A stretch of DNA of 49,307 nt from Phreatobacter sp. (GCF_030691135.1 NZ_JAUYFA010000004.1:1-49307); one strand, 5' to 3'. Shown: positions 7,612 to 16,139, counted from the first letter of the stretch. Notes: a model not told the origin generated them from the letters alone. Numbers and translations are program-made.

Positions 7612-9957
7612 ATGACCCCATCAGAAACGCTCACGCTCCCCGGCCTTTCGGCGCCCGGGTCGATCGGCATCGACGCCAACGGAATTCCCCATATCCGGGC
7701 GGAGAACGAGGCCGATCTGTTCTTCCTGCAGGGCTTCCACGCGGCGCGCGAGCGCCTGTTCCAGATCGATCTTTTCCGCAAACGGGGCCTCGGCCTCCTC
7801 TCCGCCGATTTCGGCCCGGGCTACATCGAGCAGGATCGCGCCTCGCGGCTGTTCCTCTACCGCGGCGACCAGGAGGCTGAATTCGCCGCCTATGGCCCCG
7901 AGGCCGAGGCGACCTTCACGGCCTTTGTGAACGGCATCAACGCCTTCATCGCCATGACGGAGGCCGATCCCTCGCTCCTGCCCTTCGAGTTCGGCCTGCT
8001 CGGCACCAAGCCGGCGGCCTGGGCACCGGGGGACGTGTCGCGCATCCGCACTCACTCGCTGTCGCGCAACGCGCTCTCCGAGATCCTGCGCTGCCAGGTC
8101 TACGCTGGGGCCGACCATCGCACCGACCTCCTGCGCCGCTACCTCGAGCCGAAGATCACGCCGGCCGTCCCCGAGGGGCTCGACCCCGCGACGATCCCGC
8201 TGGCGGCACTGGACGTGATCAAGCTCGCCACGGCCAACGCGACCTTTTCCAAGGAGCGCCTCGCGGCGAGCCTCGAGGACGCGCCGAAATGGCGCGCGAC
8301 CACCGACCTGCTGGAGGTCGTCCTCGACGCCCAGTATACCGGCTCGAACAACTGGGCGGTGCACGGGTCTAAGACCGATACGGGGATGCCGATCCTCGCC
8401 TCCGATCCACACCGGATCCACGGCATGCCCTCGCTGCGGACCATCGTTCATCTCACATGCCCCGGTCTCGACGTGGTCGGTGCGGGCGAGCCCTCCGTTC
8501 CCGGCGTGATGATCGGCCATAACGGCACCATGGCCTGGGGCCTGACGATCTTCTACATCGACCAGGAAGACCTCTATTTCTACGAAACGAATCCCGAGGA
8601 TGGCGACCTCTACCGTTACGGCGAGGGCTGGGAGCGGGTGCGCACGGTCGAGGAGCGCATCAAGGTCAGGGGCTGCGACGACCAGATCCTGACGCTGAAG
8701 TTCACGCGACACGGCCCGGTGGTCCACGAGGATCCGGCGGCCGGCCGGATCTATGCGGTGCGCGCCGCCTATTTCGAGCCGGGAACGGCGCCCTATCTGG
8801 TCGCGCACAAGCTGATGCGCGCGAAGAATCTCGCCGAATTCCGCGCCGCCGCGGTGACCTGGGGCACGCCCTCCTGCAACCTCGTCTATGCCGACACGGC
8901 CGGCGACGTCGCGTGGATGCCGGCCGGCATCAATCCCATCCGCCCCAACTGGGACGGACTCCTGCCGGTTCCGGGCGACGGCCGCTACGAATGGGCCGGA
9001 TGGCGTGACCGGGCGCAGGCGCCCCTGGTGCGCAATCCCGACCGCGGCTTTGTCTTCTCCGCCAACGAGATGAACGTGCCTGCGGGCTGGGACCACAAGG
9101 CCTATCCCTTCGGCTACGAGTGGGTGGACTATTCGCGCGCCAGCCGGATCGAGGAGGTGCTCGCTTCGGTCTCGCCGCACACGCTCTCCACCTCGCGCGC
9201 GCTGCAGACCGACGTCGTCTCCATTCCGGCCCGCCGCCTCGGCAAGCTGCTGGCCGGTTTGTCGGCACCTGATGCCGAGACGGCGGCCGCCATCGCCCTG
9301 CTGGGAGGCTGGGACCATGCCCTGACAAGCATGTCACCCGCCGGGGCCCTGTTCGAGGTCTGGTGGTCGCGCCACCTGAAAAAGGCGCTTTGGAACGCCA
9401 TCGTCGCCCCCGACCTTCATGCGCTGATGGTGCCCGGCGACGTCGACGGCACCCTCGCCATCCTCGAAGAGCCCGACGACCGCTTCGGCAGCGATCCCGC
9501 CGCCATGCGCGACGCCATCCTCGTCGCCTCGCTGGGGGCTGCCTTTGGCGAACTGAAGCTGCTGCTCGGGCCCGATCCTTCGGTCTGGGCCTGGGGCAAA
9601 CTCCATCACGCCTACTTCGAGCATCCGCTGTCCTTCCTTCTGCCGGCGGAGACGGCCAAAGCCTTGTCGATCGGGCCGGTTCCCCATGCCGGATCATCGG
9701 TCACGCCCATGCACACCGGTTATCGCGGCCCGGATTTCCGCACGATGATGGGCTCGTCGTTCCGGCTCGTCGTCGATCTTGCCGATCTCGATCGCTCGGT
9801 GACGATCAACACGCCCGGCCAGTCCGGCGATCCGAATTCGCCGCATTACCGCGACCTCTTCGCCCGCTGGGCGGCCGGGGACTATGCACCGCTGCCCTAC
9901 ACGGCGGCGGCGGTTGACGCGGCGCTCGAGCGCCGACTGGACCTGAAGCCGGGCTGA
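7612..9957 (+). CDS. Penicillin-acylase-family N-terminal-nucleophile hydrolase
   Basis: A 781-residue member of the penicillin amidase/acyl-homoserine-lactone acylase family (Ntn hydrolases), which hydrolyse amide bonds in acylated amines. The nucleophile is predicted to be Ser245 in TGSNNWAVHGSKT, exposed by autocleavage after Gly244. This gives an alpha chain of about 244 and a beta chain of about 537 residues. ASDPHRIHGMP and SNLVYAD-like segments of the beta chain are also visible. Unlike most family members, there is no signal peptide: the protein begins MTPSETLTLPGL, which is neither charged nor hydrophobic. No better in-frame start exists upstream. It may therefore be cytosolic. The substrate is unknown; lactone, penicillin or another amide are all possible. 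Confidence 0.85.
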   Translation: MTPSETLTLPGLSAPGSIGIDANGIPHIRAENEADLFFLQGFHAARERLFQIDLFRKRGLGLLSADFGPGYIEQDRASRLFLYRGDQEAEFAAYGPEAEATFTAFVNGINAFIAMTEADPSLLPFEFGLLGTKPAAWAPGDVSRIRTHSLSRNALSEILRCQVYAGADHRTDLLRRYLEPKITPAVPEGLDPATIPLAALDVIKLATANATFSKERLAASLEDAPKWRATTDLLEVVLDAQYTGSNNWAVHGSKTDTGMPILASDPHRIHGMPSLRTIVHLTCPGLDVVGAGEPSVPGVMIGHNGTMAWGLTIFYIDQEDLYFYETNPEDGDLYRYGEGWERVRTVEERIKVRGCDDQILTLKFTRHGPVVHEDPAAGRIYAVRAAYFEPGTAPYLVAHKLMRAKNLAEFRAAAVTWGTPSCNLVYADTAGDVAWMPAGINPIRPNWDGLLPVPGDGRYEWAGWRDRAQAPLVRNPDRGFVFSANEMNVPAGWDHKAYPFGYEWVDYSRASRIEEVLASVSPHTLSTSRALQTDVVSIPARRLGKLLAGLSAPDAETAAAIALLGGWDHALTSMSPAGALFEVWWSRHLKKALWNAIVAPDLHALMVPGDVDGTLAILEEPDDRFGSDPAAMRDAILVASLGAAFGELKLLLGPDPSVWAWGKLHHAYFEHPLSFLLPAETAKALSIGPVPHAGSSVTPMHTGYRGPDFRTMMGSSFRLVVDLADLDRSVTINTPGQSGDPNSPHYRDLFARWAAGDYAPLPYTAAAVDAALERRLDLKPG

Positions 9958-9960
9958 ATC

Positions 9961-10021
9961 GTTTCAGCGACTCTATTTCGCCCGGTAACAATCATTCCAC
10001 CCTGTGTCGCCGGGCTGAAAC
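9961..10021. repeat. Interrupted inverted repeat behind the acylase gene
   Basis: GTTTCAG (9961-9967) and CCCGG (9981-9985) pair respectively with CTGAAAC (10015-10021) and CCGGG (10010-10014). The left half is split by 13 bases, while the right half is continuous. It starts 4 bp after the acylase stop and may end the transcript or serve as a control site for the small ORF that follows. Confidence 0.35.
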
Positions 10022-10071
10022 CCGCGAGCCGTACCCTCTTCCTCTAGTGATCAGAGGGGATCAACCGGCCC

Positions 10072-10275
10072 ATGCCGCACCGCGACGCTCTCGCCCGCCT
10101 CAATCAGTCGCTGGCCGCGATCGACGTCATGATCCGCAGTGGCAAGGGTCAGGGCGGCCGTCTGGTCGAAGTGGCACGGGAGGCTCGCGCGGCCGCCAAG
10201 ACGCTCGATGCCTGCATCATCCCTGTCCACAGTCCGGTCGTCGCGCAGGACGTCCCCATCCCGGAAAAGGTCTGA
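10072..10275 (+). CDS. Small hypothetical protein
   Basis: A 67-codon frame with strong G/C bias at third positions, like its neighbours. A GAGGGGA ribosome-binding stretch lies about 18 bp before the ATG. The protein is predicted mostly helical in the first 50 residues (rich in Ala, Arg and Leu), with a proline/valine-rich end. I do not recognise it. It lies between the acylase gene and the convergent putR. It could also be non-coding leader, so the call is moderate. Confidence 0.5.
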   Translation: MPHRDALARLNQSLAAIDVMIRSGKGQGGRLVEVAREARAAAKTLDACIIPVHSPVVAQDVPIPEKV

Positions 10276-10357
10276 GAGCCACCCGGCCCGTGTCGGCCAC
10301 CACCGGACGGACGCATCGGCCGCGGCACCACTTGATCCGAAGTCTGCGTCAGGGGTC

Positions 10358-10822
10358 CTAGACGGGGAGGCTGGCGGTCGCCTTCACTTCCTCCATCACC
10401 GCATAGGTCCGTGTCTCGCGTACGCCCGGCAGGGAGAGCAGAACCTCGCCGAGGAAGATGCGGTAGGCCGCCATGTCGGCGACCCGCGTCTTGATCAGGT
10501 AGTCGAAGCCGCCGGCGACGAGATGGCACTCGAGCACATCGGGCGCCCGCGCGACCGCGCGCGCGAAGCGGTCGAAAACATCCGGGGTCGTCTTGTCGAG
10601 CGTCACCTCGACGAAGGCCAGGAAGCCGCGTGACAGTTTCAGCGGATCGAGGCGGGCGCCATAGCCGGCAATGATGCCCTCGCGCGTCAGCCGCTTCACC
10701 CTTTCGCTCGTGGCGGTGGGCGAGAGGCCGACCTTCTCCGCGAGATCGACATTGGCGAGGCGGCCATCCTCCTGCAGCAGGCGCAAGATCTTGCGGTCGA
10801 CGGGATCGAGGACAACGCTCAC
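10358..10822 (-). CDS. putR: Lrp/AsnC-family regulator, probably PutR, activator of proline catabolism
   Basis: A 154-residue Lrp/AsnC transcription factor. The N-terminal winged helix-turn-helix spans about 8-55, with the recognition region in LAEKVGLSPTATSERVKRL. The C-terminal RAM domain (about 65-150) binds effectors and makes octamers. Translation starts at a GTG. It is divergent from putA with 128 bp between. In rhizobia and agrobacteria this arrangement is PutR, which activates putA in response to proline and represses itself. The role follows from context and family, not from any diagnostic residue. Confidence 0.85.
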   Translation of the reverse strand: MSVVLDPVDRKILRLLQEDGRLANVDLAEKVGLSPTATSERVKRLTREGIIAGYGARLDPLKLSRGFLAFVEVTLDKTTPDVFDRFARAVARAPDVLECHLVAGGFDYLIKTRVADMAAYRIFLGEVLLSLPGVRETRTYAVMEEVKATASLPV

Positions 10823-10950
10823 CGTGGAAACACCGGCAGAAGACAGTCCTGGCAGTCAATGTCACCATCATGCATCGAAAATAACCTATCGAACGGCCGA
10901 ACTTCCGCAGATAGTCTCTCAGGATCCCCTAGCGACGCAAGAGGCTCGCC
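10823..10950. promoter_or_regulatory. Divergent putR-putA control region
   Basis: A 128-bp gap whose centre (about 10870-10895) is clearly richer in A+T than its surroundings. ATCGAA is repeated at 10874-10879 and 10888-10893, and CGAA again at 10898. This patch is the likely PutR binding region. No textbook 15-bp Lrp palindrome was found by eye. Confidence 0.45.
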
Positions 10951-13900
10951 TTGTCCCCCGCACCGTCTTTTCAGGCACCCTATGCCGAGGCCGACGAGAT
11001 CATCGCGCGCCGCCTTCTCGCTACCGCTGCGCTCCCGCCCGAGGCGGAGGAACGCATCAGCGCGCGCGCGCGGGAACTGGTCGGCGCCATCCGCGCGAAG
11101 TCCGGCGGGCTCGGCGGTATCGAGGATTTCCTGCGCGAATACTCGCTGACCACCAAGGAGGGCCTCGCCCTCATGGTGCTGGCCGAGGCGCTGCTGCGCG
11201 TGCCGGATTCGCGCACGGCCGATGCGCTCATCGAGGACAAGCTGTCGGGGACCGACTGGGCGCACCGGGCCACCAGGTCTGAGGCCTGGCTGGTCTCGGC
11301 CTCGGCCTGGGCGCTCGGCGTCACTGCCCGCGTCATCCACCCGGGCGAGAGCCCGGAGGGCATTCTCGAAACGCTCGGCAAGCGGCTCGGCCTGCCGACG
11401 GTCCGTGCCGCGACGCGCCAGGCCATGCGCCTCCTGGGGTCGCATTTCGTGCTCGGCCAGACCATATCCGAAGCGCTCGGACGGGCCGGCTCGGCCCGCC
11501 GCTTCCGCTATTCCTACGACATGCTCGGCGAGGGCGCCCGCACAGCGGCGGATGCCGATCGCTATCTCGCCTCCTACCGCGACGCCATTGAGGCGATCGG
11601 CCGGGCCGCCGGCAACGAGACCCTGCCCAACCGTCCAGGCATTTCGGTGAAGCTCTCGGCGCTGCACCCGCGCTACGACGCAGTCAGCCGCGCGCGCGTG
11701 ATGGCCGAACTGGTGCCGAAGCTGTTGAAGCTCGCGCAGGCGGCCAGGGCCCACGACCTCAACTTCACCGTCGATGCCGAGGAGGCCGATCGTCTGGAGC
11801 TCTCGCTCGACGTCATCGCTGCCGTCCTCACCGATCCCTCGCTCGCCGGCTGGGACGGGTTCGGCCTCGCCGTGCAGGCCTACCAGAAGCGGGCGCTGGC
11901 GGTGATCGATTGGCTCGACGCCCTGGCGATGCGCCTCGATCGCAAGCTGATGGTGCGCCTCGTCAAGGGCGCCTATTGGGACACCGAGGTGAAGCGGGCG
12001 CAGGAGCGCGGCCTGCCCGATTTCCCGGTCTTCACCCGCAAGCCGATGACCGACCTCAACTACATGGCCTGCGCGCGACGGCTTCTCGCCGCCCGGCCGC
12101 GGATCTATCCGCAATTCGCCACCCACAACGCGCTGACCATCGCGACGATCCTCGAAGAGGCGGGCGGTGCCGAGGGGTATGAGTTCCAGCGCCTGCACGG
12201 CATGGGCGAGGCGCTCTACGAGTCTCTGCTGGCGACGCTTCCCGCGGCGGCCTGCCGGACCTATGCGCCGGTCGGCGGCCACCGCGACCTCCTCGCCTAT
12301 CTCGTCCGCAGGCTCCTGGAGAACGGCGCCAATTCCTCCTTCGTCTCGGCCTCGGCCGATCCCGCCGTACCGGTGGAGACGCTGCTCGCCCGGCCGCAGA
12401 GCTGGATCGGCAATGCCGGTGATGCGCGTCCGCACCGGCTGCCGCTGCCGAAGGACCTCTATGCGCCCGGCCGGATCAATTCGGCAGGGGTCGAGTTCGG
12501 TGACGCCGCGGCGCTCGCCGGCTTTCTCGACGGGGTGACGAAGGGGCGCGGGCGTATCCCGGCGACGGCCCAGCCGCTGGTCGGCGGCAAGGCCCTGCGC
12601 GGCGCCATCCGCTCGGTGACCAGCCCGGTCGACGGTGCCCCGGTCGGCGCGGTGGAAGAGGCGGATGCCACGGCGGTCACGGCCGCCTTCGACCGCGCCG
12701 CCGCCGGCTTTGCCGGCTGGAGCCGCTCACCCGTTAGCACCCGCGCCGAAGCGCTCGACAGGCTCGCCGATCTTCTGGAGGCGGAGCGCGGGATGTTCTG
12801 TGCGCTGCTCGCCCGCGAGGCCGGCAAGACCCTCGACGACGGCGTGGCGGAGGTACGCGAAGCCGTCGACTTCTGCCGTTATTATGCGCAGGAGGCACGC
12901 CGGCATTTCGGTGCGGGTGTCCTGATGCCGGGCCCGACCGGCGAGGAGAACCGCCTGACCCTGCGCGGGCGCGGCACCATCGCCTGCATCAGTCCGTGGA
13001 ACTTCCCGCTCGCCATCTTCCTCGGCCAGGTGGCGGCGGCGCTCGCTGCCGGCAATGCGGTCATCGCCAAGCCCGCCGAGCAGACGCCTCTGGTGGCCGC
13101 CGCGGCGGTGGCGCTCGCCCACCAGGCCGGCATTCCCCGCGACGTGCTGGCGCTGGTTCCGGGCGACCGCCGGGTCGGAGCGCTGCTGGTGGGCGATCCG
13201 CGCGTCGCAGGCGTCGCCTTCACCGGCTCCACCGAGGTCGCCGGCAAGATCAACCGCCAGCTCGCGGCGCGGCGCGGGTCCATCGTGCCGCTGATCGCCG
13301 AGACTGGCGGCATCAACGCCATGATCGTCGATGCCACGGCGCTGCCCGAGCAGGTCAGCGACGACGTTGTCACATCCGCCTTCCGCTCCGCCGGCCAGCG
13401 CTGCTCAGCCCTCCGCCTCCTCTGCCTGCAGGAGGACGTGGCGGACCGCATGCTGGAGATGATCCGAGGGGCCGCCGCCGAGCTCAGGATCGGCGATCCC
13501 ATCGATCCCGCGACCCATGTCGGCCCGGTCATCGACGAGGAGGCGAAGGCCCGGCTGGAGGCGGTCATCGACAGGGCGCGCTCCGAGGGAAGGCTCGTCT
13601 GGCAGGCGAGCCTTCCGCCCGATGCGCCGGCCGGGCTCTTCGTCGCCCCGGCGATCATCCGCGTGGCCAGGGCGGAAGACATCACGGAAGAGGTCTTCGG
13701 CCCCGTCCTGCATGTCACCACCTGGAAGGCCGGCCGGCTCGGACAGCTCACAGACGCCATCGCCGGCAACGACACCGGCCTGACGCTCGGGATCCATTCC
13801 CGCATCGACCAGGTCGTCGAGGAGGTCGTCTCGCGGCTCGCCCACGGCAATGTCTACGTCAACCGCAACATGATCGGCGCCGTGGTCGGCAGCCAGCCCT

Positions 13901-14043
13901 TCGGCGGCTCCGGCCTGTCGGGCACCGGGCCGAAGGCCGGCGGGCCGCACTACCTGCCGCGCTTCGCGCTGGAACAGGTGGTTACCGTCAACACCGCGGC
14001 GGCGGGCGGCAATGCCAGCCTGCTGACCGGTGGGGAAGGCTAG
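10951..14043 (+). CDS. putA: Bifunctional proline dehydrogenase / delta-1-pyrroline-5-carboxylate dehydrogenase PutA
   Basis: Oxidises proline to glutamate in two steps with substrate channelling. The 1030-residue length matches the short PutA form that lacks the ribbon-helix-helix DNA-binding domain. The FAD-dependent proline dehydrogenase barrel occupies about 110-470 (YSYDMLGEGA, NFTVDAEEADRLELS, LVKGAYWDTEVKRAQERG, EFQRLHGMGE). The NAD-dependent aldehyde dehydrogenase part follows from about 530, with the Glu of LIAETGGINAM and catalytic Cys818 in SAGQRCSALR. The start is a TTG at 10951 with AAGAGG placed 7 bp before it. The first in-frame ATG would delete part of the conserved N-terminal arm. 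Loss of the DNA-binding domain fits control by the neighbouring PutR. Confidence 0.96.
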   Translation: MSPAPSFQAPYAEADEIIARRLLATAALPPEAEERISARARELVGAIRAKSGGLGGIEDFLREYSLTTKEGLALMVLAEALLRVPDSRTADALIEDKLSGTDWAHRATRSEAWLVSASAWALGVTARVIHPGESPEGILETLGKRLGLPTVRAATRQAMRLLGSHFVLGQTISEALGRAGSARRFRYSYDMLGEGARTAADADRYLASYRDAIEAIGRAAGNETLPNRPGISVKLSALHPRYDAVSRARVMAELVPKLLKLAQAARAHDLNFTVDAEEADRLELSLDVIAAVLTDPSLAGWDGFGLAVQAYQKRALAVIDWLDALAMRLDRKLMVRLVKGAYWDTEVKRAQERGLPDFPVFTRKPMTDLNYMACARRLLAARPRIYPQFATHNALTIATILEEAGGAEGYEFQRLHGMGEALYESLLATLPAAACRTYAPVGGHRDLLAYLVRRLLENGANSSFVSASADPAVPVETLLARPQSWIGNAGDARPHRLPLPKDLYAPGRINSAGVEFGDAAALAGFLDGVTKGRGRIPATAQPLVGGKALRGAIRSVTSPVDGAPVGAVEEADATAVTAAFDRAAAGFAGWSRSPVSTRAEALDRLADLLEAERGMFCALLAREAGKTLDDGVAEVREAVDFCRYYAQEARRHFGAGVLMPGPTGEENRLTLRGRGTIACISPWNFPLAIFLGQVAAALAAGNAVIAKPAEQTPLVAAAAVALAHQAGIPRDVLALVPGDRRVGALLVGDPRVAGVAFTGSTEVAGKINRQLAARRGSIVPLIAETGGINAMIVDATALPEQVSDDVVTSAFRSAGQRCSALRLLCLQEDVADRMLEMIRGAAAELRIGDPIDPATHVGPVIDEEAKARLEAVIDRARSEGRLVWQASLPPDAPAGLFVAPAIIRVARAEDITEEVFGPVLHVTTWKAGRLGQLTDAIAGNDTGLTLGIHSRIDQVVEEVVSRLAHGNVYVNRNMIGAVVGSQPFGGSGLSGTGPKAGGPHYLPRFALEQVVTVNTAAAGGNASLLTGGEG

Positions 14044-14055
14044 ACGCCCGCGCGT

Positions 14056-14961
14056 TCACTGCGCGTGACGGCCCGCGAACCGGCGCCAGACCCGGCCGTC
14101 GATGGCGACGAGCCCGAGGCCGATCAGGGCCATGCCGGCAAAGTGGGTCCAGGCCAGCCGCTCGCCGAGAAAGAGGCCGGTCAGCAGGATGGTCGAGACG
14201 GGGATCAGGAAGGTCACCAGCAGCAGATTGCTCGGCCCCGCCGTCGCCAGAAGGCGGAAGAAGATGATGTAGGCGAGCGCCGTCGAGAGCACGGCCAGCG
14301 CCAGCACGGCGGCGATGGCGGCCGGACCGGGCATGGCGAGGGTCCAGGGGCGGTCGACGATACCGACGAGCGGCGCCATGACGATGCTGGTGATGGTGAG
14401 CTGCACCCAGGCGGTGAAGGTCGGCGTCAGGGCGAGCGGCTTGATGCGCCGCCCCCACAGGCCGGAGAAGGCATAGGAGATCGTCGCGACGAGACACCCG
14501 GCCAGTGCCCAGAGCGGCGTGTCAATCGTACCCAGCGCCGCCGGACCGACAAGCACGACGACGCCGAGGAAGCCGAGCGCGACGCCGGCGGTCTTGTTGG
14601 GCGTCGCCGGCTCGTCCGTCGTGAAGAGGTGCATGACGATGACAGTGAAGAGCGGCGTGGTGGCATTGAGAATGGCGGCGAGCCCTGCGGGGATGGCGGT
14701 CTGGCTCCAGTAGAACAGCGAGAAGGGAATGACGTTGTTGAGCAGCGCCATGACGGTCAGGGTCAACCAGACCGTGCGGCGGGCCGTGAACCTCTCGCCG
14801 GTGGCGCGCAGGACGGCGTATAGGACGGCGGACCCGATGACGACGCGGGCGAGCACCAGCGTCAGCGGCGGCACCTCGTCGAGGGCGATGCGGGCGAAGA
14901 AGAACGAGCCGCCCCACAGGACCGACAGCGTCATCAGCAATATCCAGTCGCGCAGGGTCAC
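14056..14961 (-). CDS. EamA/DMT-family permease
   Basis: About 301 residues with ten predicted membrane helices in two repeated halves of five, the layout of EamA (drug/metabolite transporter) exporters such as RhaT/YdcZ relatives. The first helix carries LWGGSFFFARIALDEVPP, a typical EamA start. The frame is open to an ATG at 15063, but the extra 34 residues are polar and atypical. I prefer the GTG at 14961, with GGAG upstream, which gives the usual length. The substrate is unknown; amino acids or other small metabolites are exported by relatives. It is convergent with putA with only 12 bp between. Confidence 0.85.
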   Translation of the reverse strand: MTLRDWILLMTLSVLWGGSFFFARIALDEVPPLTLVLARVVIGSAVLYAVLRATGERFTARRTVWLTLTVMALLNNVIPFSLFYWSQTAIPAGLAAILNATTPLFTVIVMHLFTTDEPATPNKTAGVALGFLGVVVLVGPAALGTIDTPLWALAGCLVATISYAFSGLWGRRIKPLALTPTFTAWVQLTITSIVMAPLVGIVDRPWTLAMPGPAAIAAVLALAVLSTALAYIIFFRLLATAGPSNLLLVTFLIPVSTILLTGLFLGERLAWTHFAGMALIGLGLVAIDGRVWRRFAGRHAQ

Positions 14962-15061
14962 GGCGAGAGGGCTCCGGTTCGGGTCTCTCGCGGTGTAGTC
15001 GTCCCGGCGCGCGACGGCCACCCGGTCTCTCAGGTCACAGGTCGAGGACGATGAAACAAAC

Positions 15062-15093
15062 AATGCGGCCGCTTGTCATTGACAGGCCGCATT
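15062..15093. promoter_or_regulatory. Nested palindrome upstream of the HisE-like gene
   Basis: AATGCGGCC (15062-15070) pairs perfectly with GGCCGCATT (15085-15093). Inside, TGTCA (15074-15078) pairs with TGACA (15080-15084). Together they give 14 bp of dyad symmetry in 32 bp with one 3-base bulge. It lies between divergent genes and overlaps the next inverted repeat by two bases. It could be an operator or an RNA hairpin. Confidence 0.55.
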
Positions 15094-15131
15094 TGTCTGC
15101 GAGCCTGCAAACGTCCGCAGGAATAGACAAA
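15092..15131 (+). promoter_or_regulatory. Nested hairpin enclosing the ribosome-binding site of the HisE-like gene
   Basis: TTTGTCT (15092-15098) pairs with AGACAAA (15125-15131), and CCTGC (15104-15108) pairs with GCAGG (15117-15121). The inner right arm is part of the only Shine-Dalgarno-like sequence (GCAGGA), and the outer right arm ends on the A of the ATG. Folded RNA would hide the start. Because it shares bases with the palindrome before it, the two structures could compete. Confidence 0.5.
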
Positions 15132-15505
15132 TGATTCGACCGGAGCCGGGGACGCGAGCCGCCGACATGTCCGATGCCATCGACCGCCTGCATAAGGCCA
15201 TCCTGCAGCTCCGCCAGACCCACGCGCCGTCCTCGCGCACAGCCAAGCTGGTGGCCGGCGGCCGCGCCAAGATGGCGAAGAAACTCATGGAGGAGGCGAC
15301 GGAGGTGACGCTCGACGCCGTCGGCAACGACCGCGAGGCGGTCATCCGCGAGAGCGCCGACCTGATCTACAATCTGACGGTCCTGTGGACCGACATGGAC
15401 ATCTCCCCTACCGACGTCTGGCAGGAGATGGAGCGGCGGGAGCGGCTCTACGGCCTCGCCGAAAAGCTCCACAAGGGGCCTCTGGCGGTCGCCGGCAGCC
15501 GCTGA
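15131..15505 (+). CDS. hisE: HisE-like phosphoribosyl-ATP pyrophosphohydrolase (MazG/all-alpha NTP-PPase fold)
   Basis: HisE removes pyrophosphate from phosphoribosyl-ATP in step two of histidine synthesis. This 124-residue protein has the expected all-alpha metal-binding residues: EEATEV (first ExxE-type helix) and ESADLIYNLTVLW (second, E-x-x-D), then a short tail EMERRERLYGLAEK, also typical. It is not next to other his genes, whereas hisE usually sits with hisF/hisI, so it may be a second, specialised copy. Start could be the ATG at 15131 or the one at 15167 (residue 13). The first has the better ribosome-binding site. Its stop lies 7 bp from the end of the convergent DUF167 gene. Confidence 0.8.
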   Translation: MIRPEPGTRAADMSDAIDRLHKAILQLRQTHAPSSRTAKLVAGGRAKMAKKLMEEATEVTLDAVGNDREAVIRESADLIYNLTVLWTDMDISPTDVWQEMERRERLYGLAEKLHKGPLAVAGSR

Positions 15506-15512
15506 GAGGAAG

Positions 15513-16130
15513 CTACTCCCGCAGGAACAGCGGCAGGTCAACGGGCGGCAGGCGGACCTCGCGGTTGACTGCGTTGATCATGCCCACGGCGCGCCGCACC
15601 AGCCAGCCGTCCCGGTTGGGGCAGGCGTCGACGGCCAGCGACTGGGCCGCCCGCAGCGTCCTCACGAGGCGGGCGCGGTCGGGAGTCTGCAACCCCGCCC
15701 GCTCGACGGCGACACGTGAGCGCTGGAACTGCGAGGGATCGACACAGATGTCGCCCCGCGCCATGAACTGGGCGCCCGCCGGGGCGCCGGCGGAGGCGAC
15801 GAGAAGCATGAGGACAGCGGCGGCGAGCCTCGCGAGGGTCGCCGACAACTGCACGATATCGCCGGCCACCGACAGGGTCTTCAGGCGCGCGGTCTTGCCC
15901 TGGACGACGGCCACATGGGAATGGGCGATGCCGAGCTCCCCGGCGAGAAGCCCCTCAAGTGCCGCATTGGCCTTGCCGTCCTCGGGAACGGCGCGCACCC
16001 GCGCCCTGAGGACGGAGCGGCCGTCCGACAGTTTCTCGGCGCCCTCGAACGCGTCGCGCCCGCCCCGCGGAGTCAGCCGCACGTCGACCAGGAGGCGCTC
16101 GCGATCGACGCGATAAGGCAAGGCGTCCAT
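15513..16130 (-). CDS. DUF167 (YggU-family) protein with in-frame exported-type C-terminal extension
   Basis: A single 205-residue frame with two unlike parts. Residues about 10-100 are a DUF167/YggU domain (VDVRLTPRGGRDAF, VRAVPEDGKANAAL, then a final helix after LSVAGD); proteins of this family are normally about 100 residues and cytosolic. The frame does not stop there. It continues through a hydrophobic segment (about 100-118, AAAVLMLLVASAGAPAGAQ), which looks like a signal-peptide core with an alanine-rich cleavage site, and ends in about 85 polar residues with two cysteines that I do not recognise. A GTG inside (IVQLSATLARL region) could start a separate secreted protein. The gene follows yggT by 9 bp with a GAGGGA site before its ATG. 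The fusion could be real, an overlap of two genes, or a lost stop. Confidence 0.75.
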   Translation of the reverse strand: MDALPYRVDRERLLVDVRLTPRGGRDAFEGAEKLSDGRSVLRARVRAVPEDGKANAALEGLLAGELGIAHSHVAVVQGKTARLKTLSVAGDIVQLSATLARLAAAVLMLLVASAGAPAGAQFMARGDICVDPSQFQRSRVAVERAGLQTPDRARLVRTLRAAQSLAVDACPNRDGWLVRRAVGMINAVNREVRLPPVDLPLFLRE

Positions 16131-16139
16131 GCCCGTCCC

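Noticed and set aside
10047..10361. A 104-codon frame overlapping the 67-codon small ORF
   Set aside because: Its translation is a Pro/Arg/His-rich out-of-frame shadow, and its start codon is GTG without a ribosome-binding site.
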